A stretch of DNA of 64,000 nt from Oscheius sp. JU75 (lineage: Eukaryota > Nematoda > Chromadorea > Rhabditida > Rhabditidae): positions 2,542,001 to 2,606,000 of the forward strand of contig JASJZC010000007.1 in assembly GCA_037178855.1 (NCBI GenBank). Reading direction: 5' to 3'. The translations under genes and the position numbers were made by a program. The notes beneath the pieces were generated by a model. That model saw only the letters and a list, made by a program, of their open reading frames with translations. It was not told the origin of the DNA and did not search any database. How positions within the stretch are numbered: position 1 is the stretch's first letter; every line of letters begins with the position of its first letter. This document shows positions 36,101 to 47,002 of this stretch, piece after piece.

Positions 36101-36344
36101 GAACTTGCTCCTATTAGTGGGCGGGGCTCTGTCTGTCAGCCAAGAGCTTTGATATCGGCTTACGCACTCTACTTGGATTTGTTCACCTTTTTTCATGGCT
36201 AACTTTCTTCTCCAAATATGTTTTCTCAGCTACTTTTTTCTTTACTTTAAAACTAACTAATCCCTTGTTTTTCAGCGTCTGGTAGATTGTCGAATGGTTT
36301 AAACATCTACTGTTTTCCGGCCTCTCTAACCAGCGACAGCTACA
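30182..36344. other. Six-kilobase gene-poor region upstream of unc-34
   Basis: No recognisable protein or RNA gene in about 6.2 kb, the longest such stretch here. The plus strand is pyrimidine-rich in many places. The only long frame is 35224-35973 (249 codons, plus), which lacks any recognised domain and overlaps open frames on the minus strand. The region could be long-range regulatory DNA for unc-34, or contain non-coding RNA genes that cannot be seen without expression data. Confidence 0.4.
35224..35973 (+). other. Long open frame of doubtful coding status
   Basis: A 249-codon frame starting MPHLAYDLATYPSICPILKR. It is the longest uninterrupted frame in the gene-poor region, but its composition is odd (many Arg, Ser, Leu and Cys), there is no domain, and two or three minus-strand frames overlap it (35260-35911), which suggests a stop-poor GC-richer stretch rather than a gene. 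Listed because a reader may want to test it. Confidence 0.2.
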
Positions 36345-39300
36345 ATGGTGTAAGTTCGACTTTCACACTTGCTTCAAACTGACCCTTGACTGGGTGACCT
36401 CATGCTCTTAATCGCGCTATTCACACATTGGGCAGCATCTTTTGAGAGGCTGCTAGGTTGACCTTGTCTGGGCTATTGATCGATCTAATTGCTTGTCTGG
36501 GTTGACTCCTACAGATTATAAAAACCCAATTAAGAAGAGCCATTTTACTAGTTTTGTACTAAACGGCCATCTCTGACTGGTCATCACAGCCATTTATGGG
36601 ATATTGTGCTCGGAGACCTAGCGCTCTGCAATGGGCTACGCATTAGCGTATGTAAACAAGAGCATCACGTTATAGAGCCGTGCCTATATAGGCTTCGTAG
36701 AAATTTTTGTAAGAAACTCAAATTAGCTGATAAGTATATTTATATTCATTGAAAAATCAAATTACATGGGTATCCGGGGCTCTATAAACGATGCATGCCG
36801 ACTACACGCGATATACGTAATTCCCTAGTTGCGTGGTGGTCATCCTCTTATTGCCTAACAGCCTTAGCGGGGCATTGTGGTCTGGACGCATAAGGCCAGC
36901 CCTCGAGCGGCCATCCAGCCTCATCTCCTCGAACGACTACGCACTCGGACATCTGTTTCCTGAGTTCTCTTGGTGCTACAAGCTGCCCGGATAGACGGCG
37001 CTGCCGCCGGTTCGGCTCATATTTGTTTACCTCCAGGATTGTGCTTGGACAGCCTAGCATTAGGCTTCTCCTTTCTTTTCTTGTTCATACCCAAGTTCGA
37101 CGGCAGCTGGACGCTGCCACTGTCCGGACAATGCTGTCCTGTACTGCTAGACCTATTTCCACGCTGCCACGGACTCGAAGCTATAGATACCAGAATTATG
37201 TTGCTTGGTCAGTTTTCCTAGTATGTTTGGAGAAGAAATGGTATATCTAAAGCACCAGAAGCTCAAGGCCTTGTTTAGTTTTCTATTTGTAGCTGCGCGA
37301 ACCAGAGATTAGTTACAAGATCAACAGTAGGTCAAAGGCGGAACGCCGCCACCAGACGCAACTTCTCCTTGCTTTTGCAGCGAAAGTGTGATGGACCAAG
37401 CAGTTGTTGTCAGGTGAGAGATAACTGATCAAATCCGCGGTCTGCTCATGTCACTTTTTTGTAACAACTGTGTTCTGGTCTGCAACAAAGATTTTCACGA
37501 GAGATCCTTCCTTTGTCCATTGTGTGAAGTGTCTCTATCGGGAAGCTAATAATCCAGTTTTTGCCTCTGGATGAGGCAAACAAAAAGGTGGCAAAGTCTT
37601 ACGAGAAAAGGAAGCAAGTTTTTGCTTTGAGTTGCTCCAGAATACAATAGCTGACGGTTAGCATCATAGATATTAGACAGGTTCTTAATCACTCTTGTTT
37701 ATGAAACTAACATCTCTGGTCATCTTAACAGTTGCATGGTATATACAACTTCCGCAACATGCGTGTGACTTCCGGTGTTTTAGTTCTTCACACCCCGTAG
37801 CCTTGAGACCTGTCGCGAGATCGCCGTTCAATCATTTGTGTGTCATTCCGCGAGAAGAACCAATAATTAACATGTTCTGGAAGAATAATGCCTAGCGGTT
37901 TTCTTTGAATTCACACGCGCTTCACGTCCGGACAAGCAGTTTTTTTGTTTGTCTAAGCTTCTTGTCCGGGTGTCAGGTGTGGTACGAGGAGAGGAAAAAC
38001 TGAGCGGCAAAGAATTTAGAGCAGGAAAGCGGAAAAGATTAAAGTTTTTTTCAGCGACTCTACACTCATTCAAGCAAATGCGGAGGTTATGGTCTATAAT
38101 GACGCTGCCAAGCGATGGGATTCGCCCAACGGCAACGATGGCATCGCCGTTGTTCAAATCGTTAGAAACCTAAACACCCATACTTTTAGGATAATTGCTG
38201 TTAGCAACATGGTAGGAGTTTTTATGTTTTTTTTTCGAAACTTATCTTACAGAGCAATTCTATAGTTCTTAACTGCAACATCCATCACAAGCTGAAGTAT
38301 CACACGGCTACACCTACCTTTCACCAATGGAGAGACGAGCATAGACAGGTGAGAATCAAAAAATCGAGAAACGGAACAAAAACCGGGGTGTTTGCAAGCT
38401 CTTTTGGAGAACCGCGGTTGACAGCCGTCTGAGGCTCCGAGCCGCTCCGTATCCGCACAAAAACTCTTGTGTCCACTATGCAGCTGGCCATGATTAGTTC
38501 GAGCTGATCGACTGTCTTCGCCTCATTGCTTCTCCCCACTCCTATTACCATTTTCCAGGTATACGGCTTGAATTTTTCCAACGGGGAGGAGGCTCGACAG
38601 TTCGTGGTCGCCATGAGTGACGCTATAAATCATCTCAATGGAATCCAGCAGAATGGCTATGCTCAGAGCGAATATCAACAGATTCATCACGGTTGGTTCC
38701 CAGTTTTACTATTTAAAGTAACGCAATCAGACAAATGCACATGTTTCCATTGCGAGCCGCACCGATTTAGGGATTATTTTCTCCTTGTGGGCGAGCCAGT
38801 TTCGTGAGACCGATTCGGTGTCTCATCGTTGCTCATGCTAGCGATTTTGACCCAACAATGGTACTCTCCTGTATTTTCTGCTGTTCTCAAGAACCTAAAA
38901 CTAGCGTAATGTTTTCGCGAGAGATCGTCGCGCCGAAAGACGAACGTGAGTAATCAACCTGCGTAGTGATCTATCAAAACGAACCCTTATTTTGCCGTCA
39001 GCCCTAATGAGTCATATTCCAGACAATGTCTATCAAGACCCTCATCAACACATGCCCCAGAATCATTCGGCACCTACCTTCAGAGACCACGAAGATCCTC
39101 ATGGTTTACACCCTAATTTTAGGTAATTCCCTCTTTGTAAACAGTCTTTGCAAACTGGTATTTTGCAGAAAGTCTTCCCATTCCGTCCAAGGTAGTCATC
39201 AGCTGACTCAGCAGCAAAGACGGTCATCACAAAGCTCGAACTCTTCGTCGAACGCCGGCTTATCAGGGATGATGTCACAAGTGAGTGCTCTCCCAATTTT

Positions 39301-40133
39301 TTCAAATGAGACCTCTCCAGATGTCTGTTAACGCTCCCAGAGCGAACAATGTTCCTCCTGCCCCCGCACCGCCTCCAATCAGCAATGCTCCTCCAGCTCC
39401 ACCACCGCCTCCAGCTAATCTTGCCACCGCTCCAGTCAAAGCTCCTCCTGCCCCTCCTCCACCTCCTCCGAATCTTATGGCCGGCGGAGGATTGCCATCC
39501 AACTTGGGCGATCAGCTGAAGAGTCGCATGGGCAACTTGAAGCCAGTCGGAGCGTCCAATGGTACTACAGCTTCTTCTTCTGCTGCGGCTCCTCCACCTC
39601 CAGCGCCAACCTCCTCAGCCCGTAAGCCTTCACTTAGAGGATTTTATTTTGAATGTTCTAGCCGACTTCCTGAAAGAGCTGGAGAAGAGTTTTAAAAACA
39701 GGAAGGCAAACCAAGCAAAGGCCGATGCAGTTGACAACAAGTCGAACACGAGCAATGGATCCTCGGATAGCGGAGTCTTCCCTCCTGCCACTAAGGTGAA
39801 AGTTAACGGAACGGCAAATACCAGTAGTCCTAAGACCCATAGAAAGTGAGAATTTCTTTACTTTACAAAATAAACAAATAACTTAAGAGCTCCATCCGCT
39901 TCGTCCATTTCCTCACAAGAAGAGAGTATAGTGAAAGCTGTCAACGGTGCAGTGAACGGTCTGAGCCAGGGACCTGTGACGGCTGAGATTCTAGACAAGT
40001 ACTTTTGTTTTATTAGTATTTTAATCATTCTCTCTTCAGGTTCCGAGCCGAGCTGATGGCCGAGGTCAGACTGGAAATTAACAAGGCTAAACAGGACATC
40101 ATCGAGGCAATCCGCGCAGAAATGAGGAGATGA
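36345..40133 (+). CDS. unc-34: Ena/VASP actin regulator (UNC-34)
   Basis: Ena/VASP proteins bind barbed ends and profilin-actin and act in axon guidance. Two alternative first exons fit phase 2: ATGGT at 36345-36349 with donor GTAAGT, and MDQAVVVS from the ATG at 37391. Both splice to DSTLIQANAEVMVYNDAAKR at 38055. The EVH1 domain continues HTFRIIAVSN, KLKYHTATPTFHQWRDEHRQ and VYGLNFSNGEEARQFVVAMS. A linker contains QQQRRSSQSSNSSS, a PKA-type site. The Pro-rich core has PPAPAPPPISNAPPAPPPPP for profilin and SH3 binding. EVH2 follows: LPSNLGDQLKSRMGNLKPVG and DFLKELEKSFKNRK, with the C-terminal tetramerisation coil ELMAEVRLEINKAKQDIIEA ending at TGA 40131-40133. All expected modules are present. 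Confidence 0.94.
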
Positions 40134-40502
40134 ACACTTCTTGCTTCTCTACTGTTTCCTTCCGGGTTATTTTCTAAGTTCTGTTAAGTTTTCTACACGT
40201 ACAGGACGGTGCTTTGCTTTTATATTCAGTTGTGTCTAACTCCGTTGATCCTTTCTCGATCTATAGGTGTAAATACTATGCTCAACCGGCCGCCCTCGGC
40301 AGGGAAAGTAGTCCTTTACCGGGACTTCACTCCTCATCTCTCCTCCCTCTTAAACAGAAACCAAAAGTTCCGTCACATTGTTGTCATATACTTCATAGTC
40401 ACTTTGACCAACTATAGTCATTTGATTATGTTCACATGTATACTGGTGATTTTTTTTATTATGTCTGACTTTCTCCCATCTGACTAACTTTTGGGTGTTA
40501 AC

Positions 40503-40616
40503 AATTACCTTTCCTTTTTAACAGACAGCAAGAGATATCGGATTGGTAAGATTTCTAAGCAGAGTGACACCAAGTTTGACATTGCTGTTCTGGAATCTGT
40601 ATCAAACGATGTCTAA
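40503..40616 (+). other. Candidate small terminal exon
   Basis: A polypyrimidine tract and TTTTTAACAG precede an open stretch reading AARD-like or, in another frame, DSKRYRIGKISKQSDTKFDI then AVLESVSNDV and a TAA at 40614-40616. AATAAA follows within 50 nt. This looks like a last exon with its own 3' end, but no upstream exon joins cleanly in phase. It could be a tiny operon gene downstream of unc-34, or chance. Confidence 0.25.
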
Positions 40617-41084
40617 TATAATTACGATGAAATTTTCGTCCGATGATAATGTATAATAAAGCTGATACTTTTGACCTGTTTACAACGTAAAGACTGAAAG
40701 TGGGAGAAATATTAGTACAGCCATCCAACGTCTAGAACAATACCAGAAGGGGGAAGTAACTAATATAGTTTACTAAACAACACAAGCATCTGACTAGCAC
40801 GTCTGTACTCAAACTGGACTCACAATATTAGAATCTAGCTATAAACAAAAGATCTCTTTGGAAGGCGATGCAAAAAGGTGTAGTTTCTAATATTCAAAAG
40901 TTCGTAAAAGGCAAAATATCGAACCATGCGCTACACTAAATCTTCACACTGTCACGATCTTTTGAAACACTCTCTAAAACATGTCTCTGAGTTTATTTCA
41001 GTAAAGTATTACCAACATCGTTCACTAACATTTTTTCAATATTTCGAAAACTTTTGGCAATAGTTAATTTTAACCCATGCATTT

Positions 41085-41500
41085 TTGTTGGTTCTTGTTT
41101 GTCTGATGTGAAGCTCAGCGAAGACCTTATCTTTGGAACACAGTGCGGGTTTAGAGGGCTTCGCTGTATTAAAACTAGACAATTTCTTGTCTTTATTGGA
41201 AAAAAACCGCTTTATGGTCGGATTTAATAGACATAGAGATATTTGCACGTATCACGGCTATCAATAGTCTTATCTCTGAAGCACAATGCGGTACTAAAGG
41301 TGTGGAAGTGATTGAAAAAGGTGAACAGCTGTCAATTTTTCTTCTTTGTTGAGACAAAGGTCTTTAATAGACAGAGAGATGTTTGTACGTGTTCCCGGTT
41401 ATCAAATGTTTTATCCCTGAAGCACAATGGGGTATAAAAGGTGCGGTAGTGATAAAAAAGGGCGGATGGCTGTCAATTTTTCTTCTTTCTTGAGACAACG
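41085..41500 (+). repeat. Tandem repeat, about 140 nt unit, three diverged copies
   Basis: TTAATAGACATAGAGAT at 41224 recurs as TTAATAGACAGAGAGAT at 41364, exactly 140 nt later. The units also share CTGAAGCACAATG, AAAAGGTG and CTGTCAATTTTTCTTCTTT...TTGAGACAA. A third, more diverged copy seems to precede them (from about 41085, with GGAACACAGTGCGG). They lie upstream of the atlastin-like gene. Confidence 0.75.
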
Positions 41501-41895
41501 GTTATACGTTTTCCATTTCGATGTAGACCATGCAGTTTACACTTTTCTCTGCCTGCTTAAAACTATTTTGGTTGCAGCTTGCTGACACTCTTATCATCCT
41601 GTTATCGTCTTTTGCTTAATTTGAAGCAATGTGTTCGATTATCCTTGTGCATAAAAAAAAATATGCTGACGAATTTCCGTTTCCCAAAAACTATTTTGCG
41701 GAACAGACGCAATATATCCTCTATGTTTCCAATATTACGCTTTATATTACAAATTGCTAGCATGTTTCTGTCAATCGGAATTCCGAAGCCATACCAAGGC
41801 AAGTCTTTTCAATGGTATGGCTTACTGTAATTTACTGTTCTTCTCTTCTCTGCCACAGCTTTACCTCTTTGGTTGGCCAAACCGTATGTTTCAGA

Positions 41896-44095
41896 ATGCC
41901 TCAAGCCGTATCGATCGTAAACTTCAATGAAGGTTCAGACCGTGCTTACACATTGAATGTGAAGGCCTTGGAAAATATTCTTGGAGATCGTGCAATCGCC
42001 AACAAGAAGGTAAATCATACTTTACACTATCGTACATTTGTTATTAAGGTGGCTTTGATCTCAGTTGCCGGTGCCTTCAGAAAAGGCAAAAGCTTTCTGC
42101 TCAACTTTTTCATCGCCTATATGGATTGGCTGATAAAGGGAAAGAAGGGGGAATGGCTAAACGAAAAGACTTCGCTCGACAAGTTCCACTACAAGGGTGG
42201 AACTCAGCGCGACACCAACGGTATCCTCATGTGGGATACCCCGTATCAATTCGAAACTCCCGACGGCGAAGAGGTTGACAAACTGATCGTTTTTAAGAAT
42301 GGTTTTTCAGATTGTCGTTTTTTTCATGGATACCCAGGGCACGTTTGATCATCAGAGCTCTGTTCAGGATTGTACTACCGTCTTTGCCCTGAGTACTCTT
42401 CTATCGTCCGTACAAATATTCAACGTGAGCGGTCAAATCCAAGAGGACGATTTGAACAATTTGCGTCTCTTCACTGAATACGCAAAACTGGCCGGAGAAC
42501 AGGAGAATCAGTCGCAGAACCCGTTCCAGAAGCTGCTCTTTCTGGTCAGAGACTGGCCAAACTCGGACGAGATTGCCTACGGTTTCGAAGGCGGTCAAGA
42601 ATATCTCGACGATGTCATGAAAGTGTCAAAAACACAGAAGAAAGAACTTCAAAATGTCCGGAAAAACTTGCAGATTTCTTTCGAAAGCCTTGATGCGTTT
42701 CTAATGCCTCACCCTGGTCTCACGATCTCCAAAAACAATTCTCAGAAGGTTCTTGGTGGTAGGTTGAATGATTTCTATTTGAGAAAAGCTTGGTTTAAGA
42801 AAAGGTGGAAGAAGATTTTATGGAACAAATGGAAGTCTTTGTGCCTTCGTTCTTTTCAGATGAGCAGCTGGTCGCGAAGACTATCAACGCAAAAGCCATT
42901 TCATGTGGACAGCTTCTAGAACTGTTCAAGGTTAGCAAAAGGGGTCTTCAGAACCTAAAACGTTGTTTAGGCATACATGGACATCTTCAATAGTAAAGAA
43001 CTCCCAAAACCTCAAACAATCCTCGAAGCGACTGTGAAAGCTGTTCTTGTTGCAGCTGAACAAAATGCCAAAAAGGAGTATGACGACTACATGGAAAAGG
43101 TGAAAGAGTTTAAACATGATATCAATTTTTAATTCAGAAAATGGCCGAACACCCAAACCTTGCCGTCCTGAGCACTCTTGATCAGTTGCATAAAGAAGCA
43201 GAATCTCGAATGTTGAAGAAGTACAGTGAACGCCCAAAACTTGGAGACCAGATCGCTGATGCAGGTGTCAAGGAAGCACTCCGCGAACATTGTCATGTAT
43301 GACGTATCACATTAGCAAAACAGTGATATTGTAGAAAATGTATGTTGCCTACAAAAAGACGGTCACTGACAACCTTCGTCTGGTCGAAGAGAAGAAGCGT
43401 CTGGAAGAAACGAAGAAGAAACAAATGGAAGAGCAAGAGATGGAAAGGAAGCGAATCAAGGCTGCAGAAGAAAGTCTGAGAATTGAACGTGAAGCTCAAG
43501 AAAGAAGACGGAAGGAGCAAGAAGAGGCTTTGAGAAGACAACGGGAAGAATACGAAAGGCAACGTCAAGCTGATGAGGAACGAATGCGTCGAGAAGAGCA
43601 GGAGAGACAGAGAAGACAGCGTGAAGCAGAGGAAAAACTCAGACAGGAGCGTCTTGAAATGCAGAGACAGGAGCAACAGCGTCGTGTATGTCCTATAGTC
43701 TACTTAGTTCTGTATGACTTGATTTTAGGCTGAAGAAGCAGAGCGACAACGACAAATAGAACAGGAGCAACGGCGTCGTGTATGTCCTATAGTCTACTTA
43801 GTTCTGTATGACTTGATTTTAGGCTGAAGAAGCAGAGCGACAACGACGACAAATAGAACAGGAGCGTATTGAAATGCAAAGACAGCAACGGGAGTTTCAA
43901 CGACAGGCCCCCTATATCTACATACCCTCTCCTACCTTCCCCAGCGGCGGTGGAAACAGCCCTTCCTATCCCAGTGGTCCCTCTCTTCGTCATGGAGTGC
44001 GGGAAGAGAAATATATTTCCCGTACAGGAAACGAATGCACTCGTTATCGAGCTGCTAACGGCAGATTTGTTAGTAGAGGCGACGCTTATGAATAA
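41896..44095 (+). CDS. Atlastin/GBP-like GTPase with charged coiled-coil tail
   Basis: Dynamin-superfamily GTPase close to atlastin. The ATG follows TTTCAG at once. P-loop: ISVAGAFRKGKSFLLNFF. The switch region is FHYKGGTQRDTNGILMW. G3 is VVFFMDTQGTFDHQSS, reached by removing a 37 nt intron. Downstream are TTVFALSTLLSSVQIFNVSG, IQEDDLNNLRLFTEYAKLAG and G4 LLFLVRDWPNSDE. The LMPHPGL motif and the middle helical bundle (CGQLLELFKAYMDIF) match atlastin. The usual two transmembrane hairpin segments are not seen. Instead about 150 residues rich in Glu/Arg/Gln form a coiled coil (ERQRQADEERMRREEQERQR), then a Tyr/Pro/Gly stretch and an unusual end, GNECTRYRAANGRFVSRGDA. Atlastins fuse ER membranes; without an anchor this one may act as a soluble scaffold, which is inference. 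Two near-identical exon-intron units lie at 43686-43873. Confidence 0.85.
43686..43873 (+). repeat. Tandem duplication of an intron plus mini-exon
   Basis: Two consecutive 94 nt units. Each has a 43 nt intron (43686-43728 and 43780-43822; the two introns are identical) followed by an exon piece beginning GCTGAAGAAGCAGAGCGACAACGA. The first exon is 51 nt and encodes AEEAERQRQIEQEQRRR; the second starts AEEAERQRRQIEQER and differs by an inserted CGA codon. The unit keeps the frame and both splice sites, so the coiled coil was lengthened by 17 residues. Confidence 0.9.
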
Positions 44096-44279
44096 CTGTG
44101 TAGTGTACTGCTTATTACAAATTAATCAATAATTTGAATTTATCAGTAGTACATTTAAGCTATCCACCTATTTGTCCCACATTTTATCTTTTTTAATAAT
44201 CTTATGTATATACATATATTTCTAGGACGCTTTATTTATACCTGAGATGAGAATACATCAGATCAGACCATTATGGTTC

Positions 44280-45700
44280 CTATATAGGGATTCTATTTAC
44301 ACGTAGCCATCGCTTTTCTTGTGTAGGATGTGGCGATGGTCGTCCATCAGGCTGTGGAGGAGGGACCGTTCCTTTGCATGTGTACATTTTGCTCAATGTT
44401 GGAAGATACAAGTTGTAAAGTACAGGATCGTTGATGCACATTGTACCACCTCCTCTATCCATTTGATGAGTCTGAAAATCTTCACCTATGACATCAAATT
44501 AATCATCCCTGTCTATTGATATCTCCAATGCAGACCCAGGGCAGTGTCACCTTTCCGGGCAGAGCAAATGAGACAGCATATTTGGAATGATCGTAATAGT
44601 TGCTGAAAGTTAGACCAAACGGCAGGCTAACATCTTCGACATTGAGAACTTCTGTCGTCCCATCGACACTGCACCAAGAAAACAGATTGGCTGACTCATT
44701 GCTGGCATGCTGCCACGTCTCCACCTCCAGATTTGTTGACAATTTTGGAGCAACGAGGTCATAGTACAAGTCTTAGATTACATTATCGGTAGCAATACTT
44801 TGATCTGTACCTTTGCCCCATTTTCCACTTTTTGCGAAACTGGTGAATTTCTGACCACCCATTGATTTGAGATTAATAATCCGATAGAAAGGGGGCTGGG
44901 CGTTGTAGAGACCATGTTGGACTCTTGTTAGGAAGGGAAAGTTGTTTGCAAAAACTGTCGGTACGTTCATTTCGTAGACGAAGGGCTCATTATACCATAG
45001 TTGCTGGGCTAGAACGAAGATATGCCAAAGAAAAGTAACTTACAAATGTCTGACAGAGTGTCATAGGAAAACGTGATGCAGATGCCCATCTGCGCATAAG
45101 TATGGGCATTTGGTGGATATTCATATGTCCAATTTGAGGGGAACTTGGGAATCGAATGTATTAGCCAGTAACCGCTTTGTTGATCAAACACGCTGACTCC
45201 TAAATTTTAACGTTCTTGCTTGCACCTAATACACACCCTTAGTATGTCCACTGTCATCGCTCCAGACGGTACTGTTAGGAAACTCGTCGTTGTACATTAT
45301 CGAGAAAGTCTAAAAAATGGATAACGTTGGTCGCAAAGAAGTTAACATTCTCCGGACTCGATTGATAGAAGTGTTGGAGAGTGTAGAAAACGGCATGGTC
45401 TCCAGTCTCCATACCAACAGATGATTGGATCTAAGCTAGAACTAAAGTGTTCCAATCTAAAGTTTATACCCATTGGCCTCTGGCGTTTGAATCCAGATAC
45501 AAGAATCCTGTACCGTTAGCAATATGAGGATTCGTGTTTGCTTTCATTTTTGGCATTTTGTAGAAAACGAACCTAGAAAAGACTGTTGGACTACCGAGAA
45601 GTACTTACCAGTCGATCTTGTTGTTGTTCATATCCATACATGACACATCGGCAAATGTACATTCTATATACAAGGAAATAAGGAAAAGCAAAAACTTCAT
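44280..45700 (-). CDS. Deoxyribonuclease II (lysosomal acid DNase)
   Basis: DNase II family, acid endonuclease acting in lysosomes or secreted; C. elegans members are nuc-1, crn-6 and crn-7. The start is [20 protein letters not shown], a signal peptide. Conserved blocks: [14 protein letters not shown], then [34 protein letters not shown] and [20 protein letters not shown]. The first catalytic region is [11 protein letters not shown] (H-S-x-P-K-F-P). Further on are [13 protein letters not shown] and [20 protein letters not shown]. The second catalytic region is [16 protein letters not shown], with H-S-K, and [10 protein letters not shown] and [10 protein letters not shown] close the fold. The C-terminal tail ([20 protein letters not shown]) extends past the family core. 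About ten exons with introns near 40 nt. Orthologue among the three C. elegans genes not decided. Confidence 0.9.
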
Positions 45701-47002
45701 CCTAAAATGGAACCAGTCAGATGTCTGTACTAGACCAAAGTTTCAGAGACCACGTGTTGATAAGACAAGATAAAGACTGGTTGAGATGTCAGTCTCTTGG
45801 TGTAGGTTTTGAGGAAAGTGTTTTCAACAAATGATAGGGCCATACATCAAAGTGGCGGAAGATAGCAATTGGGGCGGGGACCCTCCCAGGTTGCACATGG
45901 TCTACAGTTCGACTGCGTAATTGATGATTAGATAAGCACGTGTCATGTGCAGGTGGCTCTTTGTACAAGAAAGATAGCAACTCTGCAGAGGGTCAATCCG
46001 AGAAAAGAGATAGGTAATCAACTCGTGCATCAGAAAAGACTATGTCAATGATTTATAGGCTCCCTACAAGAATAGACTACTCGTGTTCTGGAGCATATGG
46101 AAAAAATTTGAGGAGCTACTTGGGAAAATTTGAAGGAGCTGTTTGTAATTTCTCTGGTGTATAGGACATTTGTCCTGTTTGGATACAAAAATTACTGTTG
46201 GTTACCACTTTTGTAGAAAGTGTCAGCAGAATCGTCTGTGAACCATTTATAAAGAAACTCAAAATTTTTTGTTTATACGATTGTTTACAGCCAGCTGTTA
46301 TCGCTCAGATTTAAAAGACGTATCCATAAAGACAGTGTAGATCCCCAAATAGCCAGGAAACAAAGTCCAGTATCTACTTGCTTTTGCATTTTCCAAATTG
46401 GCATTTTGTTTTTATTGATAATTACAGAAATTTACCGTAGGTATCGCTATTTGTTGAGCAGTTGAGCCAATTTCTTATAGTTATCTTATAACTTGAGAAT
46501 CAATGCAGATTTATGTTTGCTTCACTCTACGATTGTGAAAACACTGTTTGGAGCTACTAAGCATTCACAAATCTTGCTTCAAAATGTGTACTTCAAGAAC
46601 TATTACTTGTCGCATTCAAATAATTACCAATGTCAGGCGACCGCGGCGAGACATTTGGCAGTGGGGCGCGCTTGGCCTGGTTTCACATGTGATTGAAGTC
46701 TCATATCTCTCCCGCATCAGCGGCGATCTTGTTTAGATTTTTCAATCCAGTTTCAATTTGATTTTCTGCCTTAACCAGTTTCGCCAAGTGGTGGACCTAT
46801 TATCATTTCACCATACCCTATTTTGGCAAATTTCACTTCACCATACTATAATCAAATTAGCGCTACAAAACTCATTTTCTGAAATGTCGCAGCTCCCGAC
46901 TGCCTGCTATTGATCATCAGCGCCCGCACGGAACGTTGACAATGTCCAACTGTCGGGCTTAATTTTCTTGCACTCATTATGATGTCATTTTAACAAAAAC
47001 AT
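45701..47002. other. Divergent intergenic region
   Basis: About 1.3 kb between DNase II (minus) and the RNase T2 gene (plus). Both promoters should lie here. No gene, RNA or clear repeat is recognised. Confidence 0.4.

Larger units (their letters stand above)
40134..41895. other. Intergenic region between unc-34 and the atlastin-like gene
   Basis: About 1.76 kb. The left part has the unc-34 3' region plus a possible small extra exon (40503-40616). AATAAA lies near 40657. The right part (about 41085-41500) has diverged tandem repeats of about 140 nt. The last bases end in TTTCAG just before the ATG at 41896. Confidence 0.5.

Noticed and set aside
42280-42345. Apparent frameshift in the GTPase domain before the DTQG motif
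   Set aside because: Removing a 37 nt GT...AG intron (from GTTGACAAAC to TTTTTCAG) restores the frame and the expected EE-IVVFFMDTQG order.
43293-43676. 127-codon minus-strand hydrophobic frame opposite the atlastin-like gene
   Set aside because: It is the antisense shadow of the Glu/Arg-rich coiled coil; GAA/GAG repeats read as TTC/CTC (Phe/Leu) on the other strand.
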